Positions 44,690 through 53,525 of a stretch of 64,000 nt of DNA are shown here, piece by piece. The position numbers were made by a program, and so were the translations under genes. The DNA comes from Ferruginibacter sp. GTDB taxonomy: Bacteria > Bacteroidota > Bacteroidia > Chitinophagales > Chitinophagaceae. Numbering within the stretch: the first letter of the stretch is position 1; every line of letters starts with the position of its first letter. The notes beneath the pieces were generated by a model. It had not been told where the DNA came from. It saw nothing but the letters and a program-made list of their open reading frames with translations, and ran no database searches. Location of the stretch: assembly GCA_014379905.1 (NCBI GenBank), contig JACMKX010000004.1:59460-123459 (forward strand). The letters are read 5' to 3'.

Positions 44690-46042
44690 ATGGCATTTTC
44701 TCCTATCCCAACAGCAAAATCTTTTGGTTCTGATTTTTTATGGGGTGTGGTTACTGCGGCGGCACAAAACGAAGGAGCTGTTTACACCGATGGAAGAACC
44801 CCTTCGGTTTGGGATACATTTGCCAAGCGAACCGGGAAAATAAAAGGGTCTGCCAAACCAACGCATGCCTGCGATTTTTATCATCGTTATAAAGAAGACC
44901 TGTTAATGGTGAAGGCACTGGGCTTTAAAGTTTTCCGGTTCTCTTTATCATGGAGCCGCATCCTGCCCGACGGTACCGGGAGAATAAATAAGGAAGGCAT
45001 CCGTTTTTATAACGAAGTAATTGATGAATGTTTAAAACTGGATCTTATTCCTTTTGTAACGCTTTACCACTGGGACCTGCCGCAGTCGCTGGAGAAAGAA
45101 GGCGGCTGGACAAGTTACAAGATCCTGAACTGGTTCACAAGATTCACCACCGTTTGCGCAGAAGCCTTTGGCGACAGAGTAAAAAACTGGATCATTTTAA
45201 ATGAACCCATGGCATTTACCAGCCTGGGTTATATGCTGGGCAAACATGCACCCGGGAAAATGGGAATGAAAAATTTTTTGCCGGCTGTGCATCATGCTGT
45301 GCTGGCCCAGGCAGATGGAGGCCGGATCATTCGTTCGCTGGTAAAAGGAGCCAATATCGGCACCAGTTTTTCGTGCTCTGAAATAAATCCTTATACAGAT
45401 AAAACAGAAGATGTAAAAGCAGCACATCGCATGGATATTTTAATGAACCGGCTTTTTATAGAACCGTCATTAGGCAAAGGTTATCCCAGGGATGATTTTA
45501 AATTTTTGGAGCAACTGGAAATAACCAATAAAGCCTGGAAATATACAGAACGTATGCGGTTTGATTTTGATTTTATTGGTTTGCAGAATTATTTTCCGCT
45601 GACAATAAAACACAACTCCATTGTTCCGGTAATACAGGCCAGTGAAATAAAAGCGGCAACCCGTAAAGTTCCTCACACTGCCATGGGTTGGGAAGTAAAT
45701 GGCGAAAGTTTTTACCGGATCATTCGCAGGTTTTGGAAATATGGTTCTGTAAAACAAATAATTGTTACAGAAAACGGCGCAGCTTATAAAGATGAATTAA
45801 AAAGTTCACGTGTGCATGATGTACAACGCATAGAATATTTTAAGGAACATTTGGTTGCCTTATATAAAGCCAAACATAAGGGCATTAATATCGGTGGCTA
45901 TTTCGCCTGGACCCTTATGGATAATTTTGAATGGGCAGAGGGATACAAGGCCCGGTTTGGGCTTGTTCATGTAGATCACGAAACGCAGTTGCGTACCATC
46001 AAAGATTCCGGTTATTGGTTCCGGGATTTTTTAAATACCTGA
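44690..46042 (+). CDS. Family GH1 beta-glucosidase
   Basis: A 450-residue GH1 enzyme of normal length. The acid/base glutamate is E172 in ILNEPMAF and the nucleophile E361 in IVTENGA. Sugar-contact sequences FRFSLSWSRILPDG and YHWDLPQSLEKEGGW are intact, as is WAEGYKARFGLVHVD at the end. It has no signal peptide, so it cleaves imported beta-glucosides (for example cellobiose) in the cytoplasm. It starts at ATG 44690 and stands alone; the small hydrophilic gene behind it is on the other strand. Confidence 0.96.
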   Translation: MAFSPIPTAKSFGSDFLWGVVTAAAQNEGAVYTDGRTPSVWDTFAKRTGKIKGSAKPTHACDFYHRYKEDLLMVKALGFKVFRFSLSWSRILPDGTGRINKEGIRFYNEVIDECLKLDLIPFVTLYHWDLPQSLEKEGGWTSYKILNWFTRFTTVCAEAFGDRVKNWIILNEPMAFTSLGYMLGKHAPGKMGMKNFLPAVHHAVLAQADGGRIIRSLVKGANIGTSFSCSEINPYTDKTEDVKAAHRMDILMNRLFIEPSLGKGYPRDDFKFLEQLEITNKAWKYTERMRFDFDFIGLQNYFPLTIKHNSIVPVIQASEIKAATRKVPHTAMGWEVNGESFYRIIRRFWKYGSVKQIIVTENGAAYKDELKSSRVHDVQRIEYFKEHLVALYKAKHKGINIGGYFAWTLMDNFEWAEGYKARFGLVHVDHETQLRTIKDSGYWFRDFLNT

Positions 46043-46044
46043 AC

Positions 46045-46254
46045 CTACTTATGCTCCTCTTTTTCTATATCTGCATCATCTTTTGATTGGCTGTCATTTT
46101 CTTCGGCAGTTTCTTTAACCCCCTGTACCAATGAAGAAATGGGTCCTTTCATATGATCCTGCGGGTCGGTGGTATGCAGGGTTTCCGGATCGGGCTTAAC
46201 TGCAGCATCTTTATTGTCCTGGTCTTTTTTGGGATCTGTTTCCTGGTTTGACAT
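46045..46254 (-). CDS. Small acidic, probably disordered protein
   Basis: A 69-residue protein rich in Asp, Glu, Lys and Asn (ETDPKKDQDNKDAAVKPDPE, later QSKDDADIEKEEHK) and without hydrophobic core. Such short hydrophilic proteins are common in this phylum and are often stress-related; that is a guess here. It is convergent with the GH1 gene and divergent from the Fpg/Nei gene. A similar product lies at 62767-63012. Confidence 0.6.
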   Translation of the reverse strand: MSNQETDPKKDQDNKDAAVKPDPETLHTTDPQDHMKGPISSLVQGVKETAEENDSQSKDDADIEKEEHK

Positions 46255-46342
46255 AATATAATATTTAAGTTCGCTTTTTTAGTTACAAATTACGGACCGC
46301 TATTTGTTGGTTGTTTGAAACCCTCATTTAAAAATAAAATGT

Positions 46343-47071
46343 ATGCCCGAAGGTCCATCTATACTACATCTTAAAGATGAATTAAAATCTTTTAAAGGAA
46401 GAATAGTAAAACGTGCAGGTGGTTACGGCCCTATGCCCACTGCATGGATAAAGGGTAAAAAACTCATCAATATTGAAAGTTGGGGTAAACACTTATTATT
46501 GATCTTTACCAATGGAGTTGTAAAAGTTCATTTGGGTTTGTTTGGTGATGTGCTTATTAATGAAAGAAAAAAAGTAAACCGATCCTTCTTCCTGGAATTT
46601 GTAAAAGGAGAAATAAATGGCTACGTGGTAACGGCAAGTAAACTAAAAAAAACAGTGGAGGAATTGTATGACTGGCGAACAGATATATTGAGTAGAAAAT
46701 TTGACAGAGCCTGGGTAAAAAAATTAATTAAAGAAAAAACCGGTGAGACCATTGATGATATCTTAATGGACCAGGATATATTTTCCGGTGTTGGAAATAA
46801 AATAAGGAATGAAGCATTGTACCGTGCAGCTATTCATCCCCAAAGTGTGATTGGTAAAATTCCTGCTGCAAAAATTACTAAATTAATTAATGAGGTTATC
46901 AACTACGCCACTATATTTTACAAACAATTGAGTAAAACGGGCGTAAATGATTTTTTCCAGGTATACCAGCAGGAGTATGCAGCAGATGGAAGTGAGGTGA
47001 CTATGAAAGTATTGCCTAAAACAAAAAGAAAAATATTTTTTAGTGAACACCGGCAGAAATTATATGTTTAA
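46343..47071 (+). CDS. Fpg/Nei family DNA glycosylase lacking the zinc finger
   Basis: A 242-residue base-excision repair glycosylase. The N-terminal catalytic Pro2-Glu3 (MPEGPSILHL) and a basic residue in the lesion pocket are present. The H2TH region follows (MDQDIFSGVGNKIRNEALYR). The C-terminal part (FQVYQQEYAADGSEVT, KVLPKTKRKIFFSEHRQ) keeps the finger shape but has none of the four zinc cysteines, like the zincless finger of NEIL1. It should remove oxidised bases from DNA. Single-gene unit in the cytoplasm. Confidence 0.92.
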   Translation: MPEGPSILHLKDELKSFKGRIVKRAGGYGPMPTAWIKGKKLINIESWGKHLLLIFTNGVVKVHLGLFGDVLINERKKVNRSFFLEFVKGEINGYVVTASKLKKTVEELYDWRTDILSRKFDRAWVKKLIKEKTGETIDDILMDQDIFSGVGNKIRNEALYRAAIHPQSVIGKIPAAKITKLINEVINYATIFYKQLSKTGVNDFFQVYQQEYAADGSEVTMKVLPKTKRKIFFSEHRQKLYV

Positions 47072-47077
47072 TTACTC

Positions 47078-47284
47078 CTATAATGCGGCGATTCTGCGAC
47101 GCAAAGGAACAAACTGGTGAAAGTCTTCGCCGCGGCGCATATACGTTGCGAGAAATTGATTACAGTAATGGCAATATTTAATCGTAACATCTTTTGAAAA
47201 GGATCGTTGTGATATTGACTTTGCATCCCTGCAGCAGGAAGAAAGAAAATAAAGCATCAACGGAGTAATAATAAAAACCCTCAT
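47078..47284 (-). CDS. Possible short lipoprotein, uncertain
   Basis: An open frame of 68 codons from ATG 47284 with a lipoprotein-like start (FIITPLMLYFLSSCC) and a Cys-rich centre (YCHYCNQFL). It fills part of the 366-base gap between the Fpg/Nei gene and the barrel gene (47072-47438). No domain, promoter or ribosome-binding evidence supports it, and its tail (VPLRRRIAAL) is unremarkable. It could be noise. Confidence 0.3.
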   Translation of the reverse strand: MRVFIITPLMLYFLSSCCRDAKSISQRSFSKDVTIKYCHYCNQFLATYMRRGEDFHQFVPLRRRIAAL

Positions 47285-47438
47285 GATAAATGGTTTACCA
47301 TATCACCGCAACAGGTAACCCATCATAATCTCTTATTTTTTCCCTTTAACAAAACCTTACGGGTCAATCATTAATCCTTCTGGTAAAAATTCATTCTGAA
47401 AATTACGAACGGCTGAAAAACCCGCTTCCAAAATTTTT

Positions 47439-48101
47439 ATGAAAAAACAAATTTTACTTTTAGCAATCACTACATTTTCGTTAGGCGCTTTTGCGCAAAA
47501 GCCTACTATTGGTGTAGAAGCAGGCCTTTCTTCTTTTGGAATGAGAGGCGATGCAGTAGACAATTTAAACGGGCTGATTGATTTTGCCGATGGCATGGTC
47601 AGCACGAAAAACAGGACCGGTTTTTATGCCGGTGTAAATACCAGCATTCCACTGGGGGCAGGTGTTTCATTACAACCAGGTTTGTATTATACACAAAAAG
47701 GTTATGAAATGAGGGGAGATTTTGCCGTTAAGGGAATGGAGTTCCTGGGGGCCAATGCAAAAGCACAATTACAAAATGATTACATCGACATACCGGTGTT
47801 GATAAAAGCAGACCTTGGTGGCTTTCAGGTATTTGGAGGACCCCAGTTTTCTTACCTGGCTTCTTCCAAATTAAAAACTACCGCCAGTGTATTGGGTGTA
47901 AACCTGCTGAACGAAACAATGGATGCAAAAGACCAGTTCAACAGTTGGGATATGGGGCTGTTAGGTGGCATCGGCTACCAGTTTAAAAGTGGTTTCAATG
48001 TATCGGCTTCTTATAATTATGGATTAAGCAAAGTAGACGCCAACAAAAATGTAGCAGGTTATAACAATGGCTTTAAAGTAGGTGTTGGCATCAGGTTTTA
48101 A
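47439..48101 (+). CDS. PorT-like outer-membrane beta-barrel protein
   Basis: A 220-residue protein with a signal peptide (MKKQILLLAITTFSLGAFAQ) and regular amphipathic strands: TIGVEAGLSSFGMRG, VSLQPGLYYTQKGYEMRG, IDIPVLIKADLGGFQVFGG, then FKVGVGIRF with the terminal aromatic expected for outer-membrane barrels. It matches the porin/PorT family of Bacteroidetes. The role is not known. Single-gene unit with a clear terminator. Confidence 0.9.
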   Translation: MKKQILLLAITTFSLGAFAQKPTIGVEAGLSSFGMRGDAVDNLNGLIDFADGMVSTKNRTGFYAGVNTSIPLGAGVSLQPGLYYTQKGYEMRGDFAVKGMEFLGANAKAQLQNDYIDIPVLIKADLGGFQVFGGPQFSYLASSKLKTTASVLGVNLLNETMDAKDQFNSWDMGLLGGIGYQFKSGFNVSASYNYGLSKVDANKNVAGYNNGFKVGVGIRF

Positions 48102-48155
48102 ACATCCAACAACAATTCTCATAAAACCCCGGCCACCTGTTACCAGTCAGCAAAT

Positions 48156-48185
48156 AAAGAATGCCCCAACAAGGCATTCTTTTAT
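48156..48185 (+). terminator. Rho-independent terminator
   Basis: Stem AAAGAATGCC/GGCATTCTTT with a CCAACAA loop, 54 bases after the barrel gene stop; a short T-run follows. Confidence 0.88.
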
Positions 48186-48210
48186 ATTTGTTGCTTAAAT
48201 AACTTCTATA

Positions 48211-48468
48211 ATGAAAATAGCCCCGGATAAGTGGAAACATTTTTATGCAGGCATCGTATTGGGCATTTTACTGCATACAGGCACCATTTACTTTTTGAAT
48301 TTGCCTGCCACTGCCGCATTTTTTTTAGCACTTATTTTACTGGTTATCATTAGTTACGGCTTTGAATTATTTTCACTGGTAACGGGTAAAGGGCATTATG
48401 ATTTTATAGACGCGGTGGCTACCGTTATTGGTGGTCTTCCCGGCCTGGCTATTTGCTGGCTCTTTTAA
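48211..48468 (+). CDS. Small integral membrane protein (YfiM/DUF2279-like pattern)
   Basis: An 85-residue protein with two or three helices (HFYAGIVLGILLHTGTIYFL, AFFLALILLVIISYGFELF, ATVIGGLPGLAICWLF). The pattern DKWKHFYAGIVLG, with a later DFIDAVATVIGGLPG, is reminiscent of YfiM/DUF2279-type membrane proteins, but the match is short. No operon partner. Family assignment uncertain. Confidence 0.68.
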   Translation: MKIAPDKWKHFYAGIVLGILLHTGTIYFLNLPATAAFFLALILLVIISYGFELFSLVTGKGHYDFIDAVATVIGGLPGLAICWLF

Positions 48469-48615
48469 ATCAGTATTGTATTTGCAATGAGGAGGAAAAA
48501 ACCAATAATAAACCGGTAAAATTCCCATTGGCATAAAAATAATTGTTGTTTAAGATTCCCACACTTCCCCCACAGCATTGTAAAAAAAACTACCTTTCGT
48601 TTTTAATTATGCTGC

Positions 48616-49860
48616 ATGAAAATTTTATTCCTGGCCCTGCTTGCCATAAGTAATGTTATTGTAAACGGGCAATCTATAAATGAAAAATTACAACTGGCTA
48701 CAGCGCAGCTGGTATCTGTTGATCAGCAGCGGCAGCAGCTAGCGGAGAAAATAGAGTTTTTAAAGCTTGATAAAATTCAGCAGTCATTAGAGGAAGCAGG
48801 TTTGCCAGCTTTGCAGGCCGGCGATGAGCTGGTAAAACACGCAGCCCTAACCCTGGCATATGCAGGTAAATTTGAACAGGCACGCTGGGTAGCACATATG
48901 ATCATTCCGGATGTATTGAAGGGAACGGTTTTTCGAACCAATGATTTTCGGGTAGATGGAAAAGTGAAAAGCGGATCAGCAACAGAAGCAGATTATTTCC
49001 TGAAAAAAATGAAAGCCGACAGCAGTTTTGATTATGATGCTTTTGGTTACGACCGGGGGCATCTTGCACCTTCGGCAGATTTTCGCTGGAGCAGGATTGC
49101 CTTATCTGAATCTTATTATTACAGCAATATGAGCCCGCAACTGGCCGATTTTAACCGGGGCGCCTGGGGCGACCTCGAAGATGCCATCCGGGGCTATATG
49201 TACAGTAATCCCAAAACTGAATTGTATGTAGTTACCGGCCCCGTTTTAAAAACCGGCCTCCCCGTTATTGAAAGAGGTATCAATAAAGTAAGTATCCCCG
49301 AACAATATTTTAAAATAGTGATGGACCTTAATAATAAAAAAGCCATCGCATTCTTAATGCCTAACCAGGCCATTACAAAACCATTAAAAAGTTTTGCAAC
49401 AAGTATCAACGACATTGAAAAACTGACGGGCTTAGATTTTTTTAATAAAATTCCCGCAACAACGCAGGAGGAAATGGAAAGCCAGGCGGATCCCACAGCA
49501 TGGCTGCCCGCCGGCAGTGCGAGTGATATGGAACCGCTGGCGCAGGAAAAACTGGAACGCAATCATTTTAATACCAGCATTGCCAAACAATGGGTGGGGC
49601 AAAACCAGGAAGTATCTGTTTGCGGAACAGTAGTAGGCGCCAGGCTAAGCAGGGCAGGCAATGTACTCATCAATTTAGATAAGCAATTTCCCAACCAGGT
49701 GTTTACCGTTTTTGTAAAAAAAGAAGACATCGTAAACTTCAACTACGACCTGACGGAAGTGCTGAAAAATAAAGTGATCTGTGTAAAAGGAAAAGTGATG
49801 AACCAGGGTGGTACGCCTACCATGTATATAGAAAATCAAAATGCACTGAGTATACAATAA
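48616..49860 (+). CDS. Exported DNA/RNA non-specific endonuclease with OB-like tail
   Basis: A 414-residue protein with a signal peptide (FLALLAISNVIVNGQ). A coiled-coil part (residues 20-65) is followed by a DNA/RNA endonuclease (NUC1-type) domain: its catalytic signature is D146-R-G-H149 in YDRGHLAPSAD, with the metal-site asparagine in SPQLADFNRGAW. The last 90 residues (about 325-414: SVCGTVVGARLSRAGNVLIN, VICVKGKVMNQGGTPTMYI) look like an OB-fold nucleic-acid-binding domain, giving a rare fusion. It would degrade nucleic acid in the periplasm or outside. No immunity partner is visible. Confidence 0.9.
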   Translation: MKILFLALLAISNVIVNGQSINEKLQLATAQLVSVDQQRQQLAEKIEFLKLDKIQQSLEEAGLPALQAGDELVKHAALTLAYAGKFEQARWVAHMIIPDVLKGTVFRTNDFRVDGKVKSGSATEADYFLKKMKADSSFDYDAFGYDRGHLAPSADFRWSRIALSESYYYSNMSPQLADFNRGAWGDLEDAIRGYMYSNPKTELYVVTGPVLKTGLPVIERGINKVSIPEQYFKIVMDLNNKKAIAFLMPNQAITKPLKSFATSINDIEKLTGLDFFNKIPATTQEEMESQADPTAWLPAGSASDMEPLAQEKLERNHFNTSIAKQWVGQNQEVSVCGTVVGARLSRAGNVLINLDKQFPNQVFTVFVKKEDIVNFNYDLTEVLKNKVICVKGKVMNQGGTPTMYIENQNALSIQ

Positions 49861-49875
49861 AATTTCTTACAAATT

Positions 49876-49909
49876 AAAAGGGGAAACAATTTAATTGTTT
49901 CCCCTTTTT
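49876..49909 (+). terminator. Rho-independent terminator
   Basis: Long stem AAAAGGGGAAACAATT with its complement (49893-49908), a T-run after. It is 15 bases downstream of the nuclease stop. Confidence 0.9.
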
Positions 49910-50108
49910 GTTTAAGGAAAAACCCTCAAAAAATACCGCTTTTGCACCATTGCATATTTTGCAAAAAATATGTTCCTTCGCTTTACCATACAATCCCGGC
50001 TGTTCAATTACTTCAGGCATCAGAAAAAAATAACCCTCTACTCCTCATTCCGGCACGTGTAAGTTACACTTGCATGTACAATATTTTTTTACTCCAAAAC
50101 TACCTAAC

Positions 50109-50732
50109 ATGGGATACGACAGAGAACCCAGGTACCTGCATCCTTATATTGCAGGAAGATTGCCGAAAATTTTAGATGCTGTAAAATCAAAACTCCCGGC
50201 AGATCACACAGTAAAACTTGTTTCTGCCCACCGTACACCGGATGATCAGTTCAAATTATTTAAACAGGGCCGGGTATTTCGTAATGGTTCCTGGGTAAAA
50301 GTAGGCCCCGTGGTTACGCACCTCGATGGTTTTGTAAAAGCTTCCCGTCATAACAATATGCCCTGCACTGCTTTCGATATCGGTATTTTCAGGGGCAGTA
50401 CCTATTTAGGTGATAGTCCATTATATAAACATATAAAAGAAGGAACAAAGCTGGGGCTCGACTGGGGAGGCAACTGGGCACGGTTTAAAGATATGCCCCA
50501 CCTGGAAATGCCGCCGTCGGTATTTTTTAAAAGTAGCCTGGAAAAAGACCAGGGCCTGGTATGGCAACACTACCTTCAAATGGCAGGGGCCTACACAGGA
50601 GTAATGGATGGCATTTTTGGAACCAATTCACTCAAAGCTTTGAAAGCTGTTACCGGGCAGGAAACACGCAATCTTAAAGCCTGGGATTTTTTGTATAATA
50701 AATTCGGGAAACTGGATGCCCGTTATCCGTAA
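50109..50732 (+). CDS. M15-type peptidoglycan peptidase, endolysin-like
   Basis: A 207-residue protein from the ATG at 50109. It resembles the L-alanyl-D-glutamate peptidase/VanY-like M15 group of phage endolysins: SAHRTPDDQFKLFKQGR, THLDGFVKASRHNNMPCTAF with H81 and D90 as metal ligands, and DMPHLEM with H131. Residues 155-190 (YLQMAGAYTGVMDGIFG) look like a short peptidoglycan-binding domain. It has no signal peptide, so it would need another route to reach the wall. It begins a three-gene cassette with a lipoprotein (32 bases on) and a small helical protein. Confidence 0.88.
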   Translation: MGYDREPRYLHPYIAGRLPKILDAVKSKLPADHTVKLVSAHRTPDDQFKLFKQGRVFRNGSWVKVGPVVTHLDGFVKASRHNNMPCTAFDIGIFRGSTYLGDSPLYKHIKEGTKLGLDWGGNWARFKDMPHLEMPPSVFFKSSLEKDQGLVWQHYLQMAGAYTGVMDGIFGTNSLKALKAVTGQETRNLKAWDFLYNKFGKLDARYP

Positions 50733-50764
50733 ACCAACCATCAACCAATCTTAAAACGACTAAT

Positions 50765-51361
50765 ATGACAATCAAAACATGGCTTATCATTCTTTTATTG
50801 TATGGCACTTCCTGCGCAAAAATACCGGTGCAGGCAGTAGAATTATCGCAGGCTCTAAAAGAAGAAGGCAGCAGGATGCACGATATGAATCTTGCATTGG
50901 TAGAATATGTGTTCAATGAAAAAAAGCACCTGGTAAATGAATTTATTGCCAATGAATACAGTCCCGCCTTTGTAGAAAATTTTGTAAAACGATTGCCCCA
51001 GGATACGGATATGAAAAGAGAATTGCCGGAGATCATTGCCGCCATTAATCCACGTATTGATGCAAGGCGAGATTCTTTAATCAGTGTTTTGCAGGATCAG
51101 AAAATATCTGTTATCTCCCGGATGAATGCAGACTACAAAATATACGGTAATGCTTTTGCAGCCATGCAAAACCTGCTGGCTTCTGCCTCCAGGTTAAACA
51201 GGAGCAGGACATCTGTATACGAGGATATAAAACAACTAAGCTCAGGTAAGATTGACCTGCAGGGTATTAATAATGCGCTGGATAATTTTATTAAAGGGGC
51301 CGGTTCGGTAGGAGAAAAATCCGTGCTGCTCACCAGTACTATTCAAACACTTTTAAAATAA
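50765..51361 (+). CDS. Helical lipoprotein of unknown function
   Basis: A 198-residue product with a lipoprotein signal (WLIILLLYGTSC, lipid site C17). The mature part is helical throughout, with coiled-coil-like stretches (ELSQALKEEGSRMHDMNLAL, IDARRDSLISVLQDQKISVI). It lies between the M15 peptidase and the small helical gene, same strand, with short gaps (32 and 6 bases), so it is most likely cotranscribed. The size, helix content and lipid anchor recall phage spanins or regulators of wall hydrolases, but no homology supports that. Confidence 0.75.
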   Translation: MTIKTWLIILLLYGTSCAKIPVQAVELSQALKEEGSRMHDMNLALVEYVFNEKKHLVNEFIANEYSPAFVENFVKRLPQDTDMKRELPEIIAAINPRIDARRDSLISVLQDQKISVISRMNADYKIYGNAFAAMQNLLASASRLNRSRTSVYEDIKQLSSGKIDLQGINNALDNFIKGAGSVGEKSVLLTSTIQTLLK

Positions 51362-51367
51362 TATCAC

Positions 51368-51637
51368 ATGCCAAATAAATTTGATAAACTGGCGGACGAA
51401 GCGCAGGCAATTACAGACGAACAATTCAGGGAGAGATTCAGCAGCCTTACTTCCCTGAGTGAAACGGAGATCGGGAAGGTTTTAAAGTCTACAGGGATCA
51501 GCCGCGAAAACCTGGCGAACCTATTGGTGGAAATAAAAAATGCTACCGAATACAATGACAAGATGACACAAAGTATTGTGAATATTAAAGGCGGCGTTCA
51601 GGCTTTAGTGGCCATCACAAAAAAATTATTGTTGTAA
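51368..51637 (+). CDS. Small helical protein of unknown function
   Basis: An 89-residue soluble, mostly helical protein (KLADEAQAITDEQFRERFSS, ENLANLLVEIKNATEYNDKM), without signal or membrane helix. It is the last gene of the M15 cassette, six bases after the lipoprotein. Its last bases overlap the 3' end of the convergent phosphatase-superfamily gene by 12 bases. Function unknown. Confidence 0.72.
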   Translation: MPNKFDKLADEAQAITDEQFRERFSSLTSLSETEIGKVLKSTGISRENLANLLVEIKNATEYNDKMTQSIVNIKGGVQALVAITKKLLL

Positions 51638-52840
51638 TGTCAGGGATCTTTTCCTCCGGAATAATTTTACAAGCAGGAAAAATATGATGATCCCCATAAT
51701 TCCTTCTGATGAATAAAATAAATCAAATGAAAGGCCGAGTGCTGCTATATTCATTTGCCGTTCATTTGCATGAACCGGTAAAGTAAAAGCGGCAGCAACC
51801 GGGTGATTGGCTTTAAATTCCTCGTCAAGCAGTTCTGCTACCGTAGCAGCAATCTGCTTTTGCCAGATCTGTGTATTGGCCTTCATTTCACCCAACGGGT
51901 TAATGCCCGGACCTATCATGGCCAGCCATGTTTCACTGGCGCCTTTTACCAGCATATTGTGCGAATACCATTTAGACGGCTTGCTGCCACGCCCATGATC
52001 TGTTGTAATAATAAAGATGGTATTGTTTTTATAAAAAGGATCTGTTTGCACAAAGTACCAGAGTTCTGCTATCATTTTATCAACGTTGTTGGCCTGTTGA
52101 AGATAGCTGTCGTATTCACCTTTGTGACCAAATTCGTCTGTTTCACCCAAACCCAGCATCATCACCTTTGGGTGATTTTTTTGAATATATTGTTTTGCGT
52201 TTAAAAAAGTAAGCAGGTCGTAACGGGTTTCTTCTTTTACAGTTACGCTGTCCTGCACTTTATTGATCCTGTCAAAAACAGGCCCTTCTTCTTTCATCAA
52301 TTCATAGCCGCTGTTTACAGGGATGCGGCTTCTTTCTTCATTCAATATATATGGGAAAATATTCCAGGAACTAAAAGCTACCACGGAATTACGGTAAGTT
52401 TCTTTTTTATTTAAAAACTCCAGCAAGTTTTCATTTTTATTTTTATTAGGCTTATTGGTAATTACAAAAGGATCGGCATACCCTGTAAGTATTTCGTTGT
52501 ATCCGGGGTAAGATATTTTATAGGGATTACTCACATTTACCTTGTTCTTGTAACCACGGTTGCCATGTAATTGCCCTTTGGCGGCAATAGTACTCCAGAA
52601 AAACGGCATTAATTTTTTCCTTCTTTCTTCGGGCGATTCAGCCCAGTACATTTCTTTTGTGAGGGAAGTGTCTTTTACAAACTCGGTATCTGTTATTACC
52701 CGCGCATCTGCACCATTAAAAACCTCCTGCCATCTTAATCCATCTGTAGTTATGATAAAAACATTTTTAGGAGTAAGGGGCTGCTGTGCGGAAAGCTGAA
52801 TGCAAAAAAACTGCAATAGTACGAACGCTGTAATTTTCAT
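51626..52840 (-). CDS. Alkaline phosphatase superfamily protein, exported
   Basis: A 404-residue protein from the ATG at 52840, giving a signal peptide (ITAFVLLQFFCIQLSAQ). The fold signature is VFIITTDGLRWQEVF (metal Asp and nucleophile Thr), with GLGETDEFGHKGEYD in the middle and the distal metal pair TTDHGRG. It ends in a C-terminal membrane helix (GIMGIIIFFLLVKLF) with a basic tail, so it is anchored to the membrane facing the periplasm. Substrate class (sulfate, phosphate or phosphodiester) cannot be told. The 235-base gap upstream holds no recognised feature. Confidence 0.86.
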   Translation of the reverse strand: MKITAFVLLQFFCIQLSAQQPLTPKNVFIITTDGLRWQEVFNGADARVITDTEFVKDTSLTKEMYWAESPEERRKKLMPFFWSTIAAKGQLHGNRGYKNKVNVSNPYKISYPGYNEILTGYADPFVITNKPNKNKNENLLEFLNKKETYRNSVVAFSSWNIFPYILNEERSRIPVNSGYELMKEEGPVFDRINKVQDSVTVKEETRYDLLTFLNAKQYIQKNHPKVMMLGLGETDEFGHKGEYDSYLQQANNVDKMIAELWYFVQTDPFYKNNTIFIITTDHGRGSKPSKWYSHNMLVKGASETWLAMIGPGINPLGEMKANTQIWQKQIAATVAELLDEEFKANHPVAAAFTLPVHANERQMNIAALGLSFDLFYSSEGIMGIIIFFLLVKLFRRKRSLTLQQ

Positions 52841-53076
52841 TGTGATTGGTTTTTCAAAGGAACCAATCATTTATAACCGAATAGTTACGCAGGGATTAAG
52901 ATAGCGTTATGAGAACATTATGAAAACGTAAAGGATAGAGGGGCTGTAGGCTGTATGCAGTATACAGTATGCTTGATACTGGATGGAGCCTGCAATTTTT
53001 TTCAACCTGCAATATCCGGAAAGACTGCTGGCATCAGGCATCTGGTATCTATCTTGCATCCAGTTCCCCCATCATT

Positions 53077-53463
53077 CTATTGATTAGAATGCAATCCAAT
53101 CCTGTTACCTTCGGTATCAAGGATCACAGCCATGTAACCATATTCAGGGCCGATCTCCATTTTAGCTACCATGATAGTGCCACCGGCATTTAGTACCCTA
53201 TCCAATACAGCCTGGAGATTGGGGTTTCCATTTAAATAAATAAGCGGACCATCTGTTGCAGAGGGTTTATGAAAACCGCCACTGTCTACCAATGCGCCAC
53301 CTACCCCTTCCATCATGTCGGTAACAGGGAACATGCGCATTTTGATGTTGTCCATATCCATTGGCGTAAGTGTTACATCAAAAATTGTTTCGTAAAATTT
53401 TGTTGCACGATCCAAATCGGTTGTGCCTATTTCAAACCAGCTGATGACATTTTTTTGTACCAT
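53077..53463 (-). CDS. VOC family (glyoxalase-like) protein
   Basis: A 128-residue protein of the vicinal oxygen chelate fold, formed by two beta-alpha-beta-beta-beta modules: ISWFEIGTTDLDRATKFYET, later FDVTLTPMDMDNIKMRMFP, PLIYLNGNPNLQAVLDRVLN and GYMAVILDTEGNRIGLHS. Metal-coordinating residues are incomplete, so it may be a binding or resistance protein. Cytoplasmic. The reaction cannot be named. Confidence 0.9.
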   Translation of the reverse strand: MVQKNVISWFEIGTTDLDRATKFYETIFDVTLTPMDMDNIKMRMFPVTDMMEGVGGALVDSGGFHKPSATDGPLIYLNGNPNLQAVLDRVLNAGGTIMVAKMEIGPEYGYMAVILDTEGNRIGLHSNQ

Positions 53464-53525
53464 ACCATTTGTTTTTAATGGATACTAAGTTCTGAAAAAG
53501 GCATGGTAAAATGAAACTTTTCCTC

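Noticed and set aside
50109..50732. M15 peptidase as evidence of a prophage
   Set aside because: No integrase, capsid, tail or packaging gene lies near; the neighbours are housekeeping or envelope genes.
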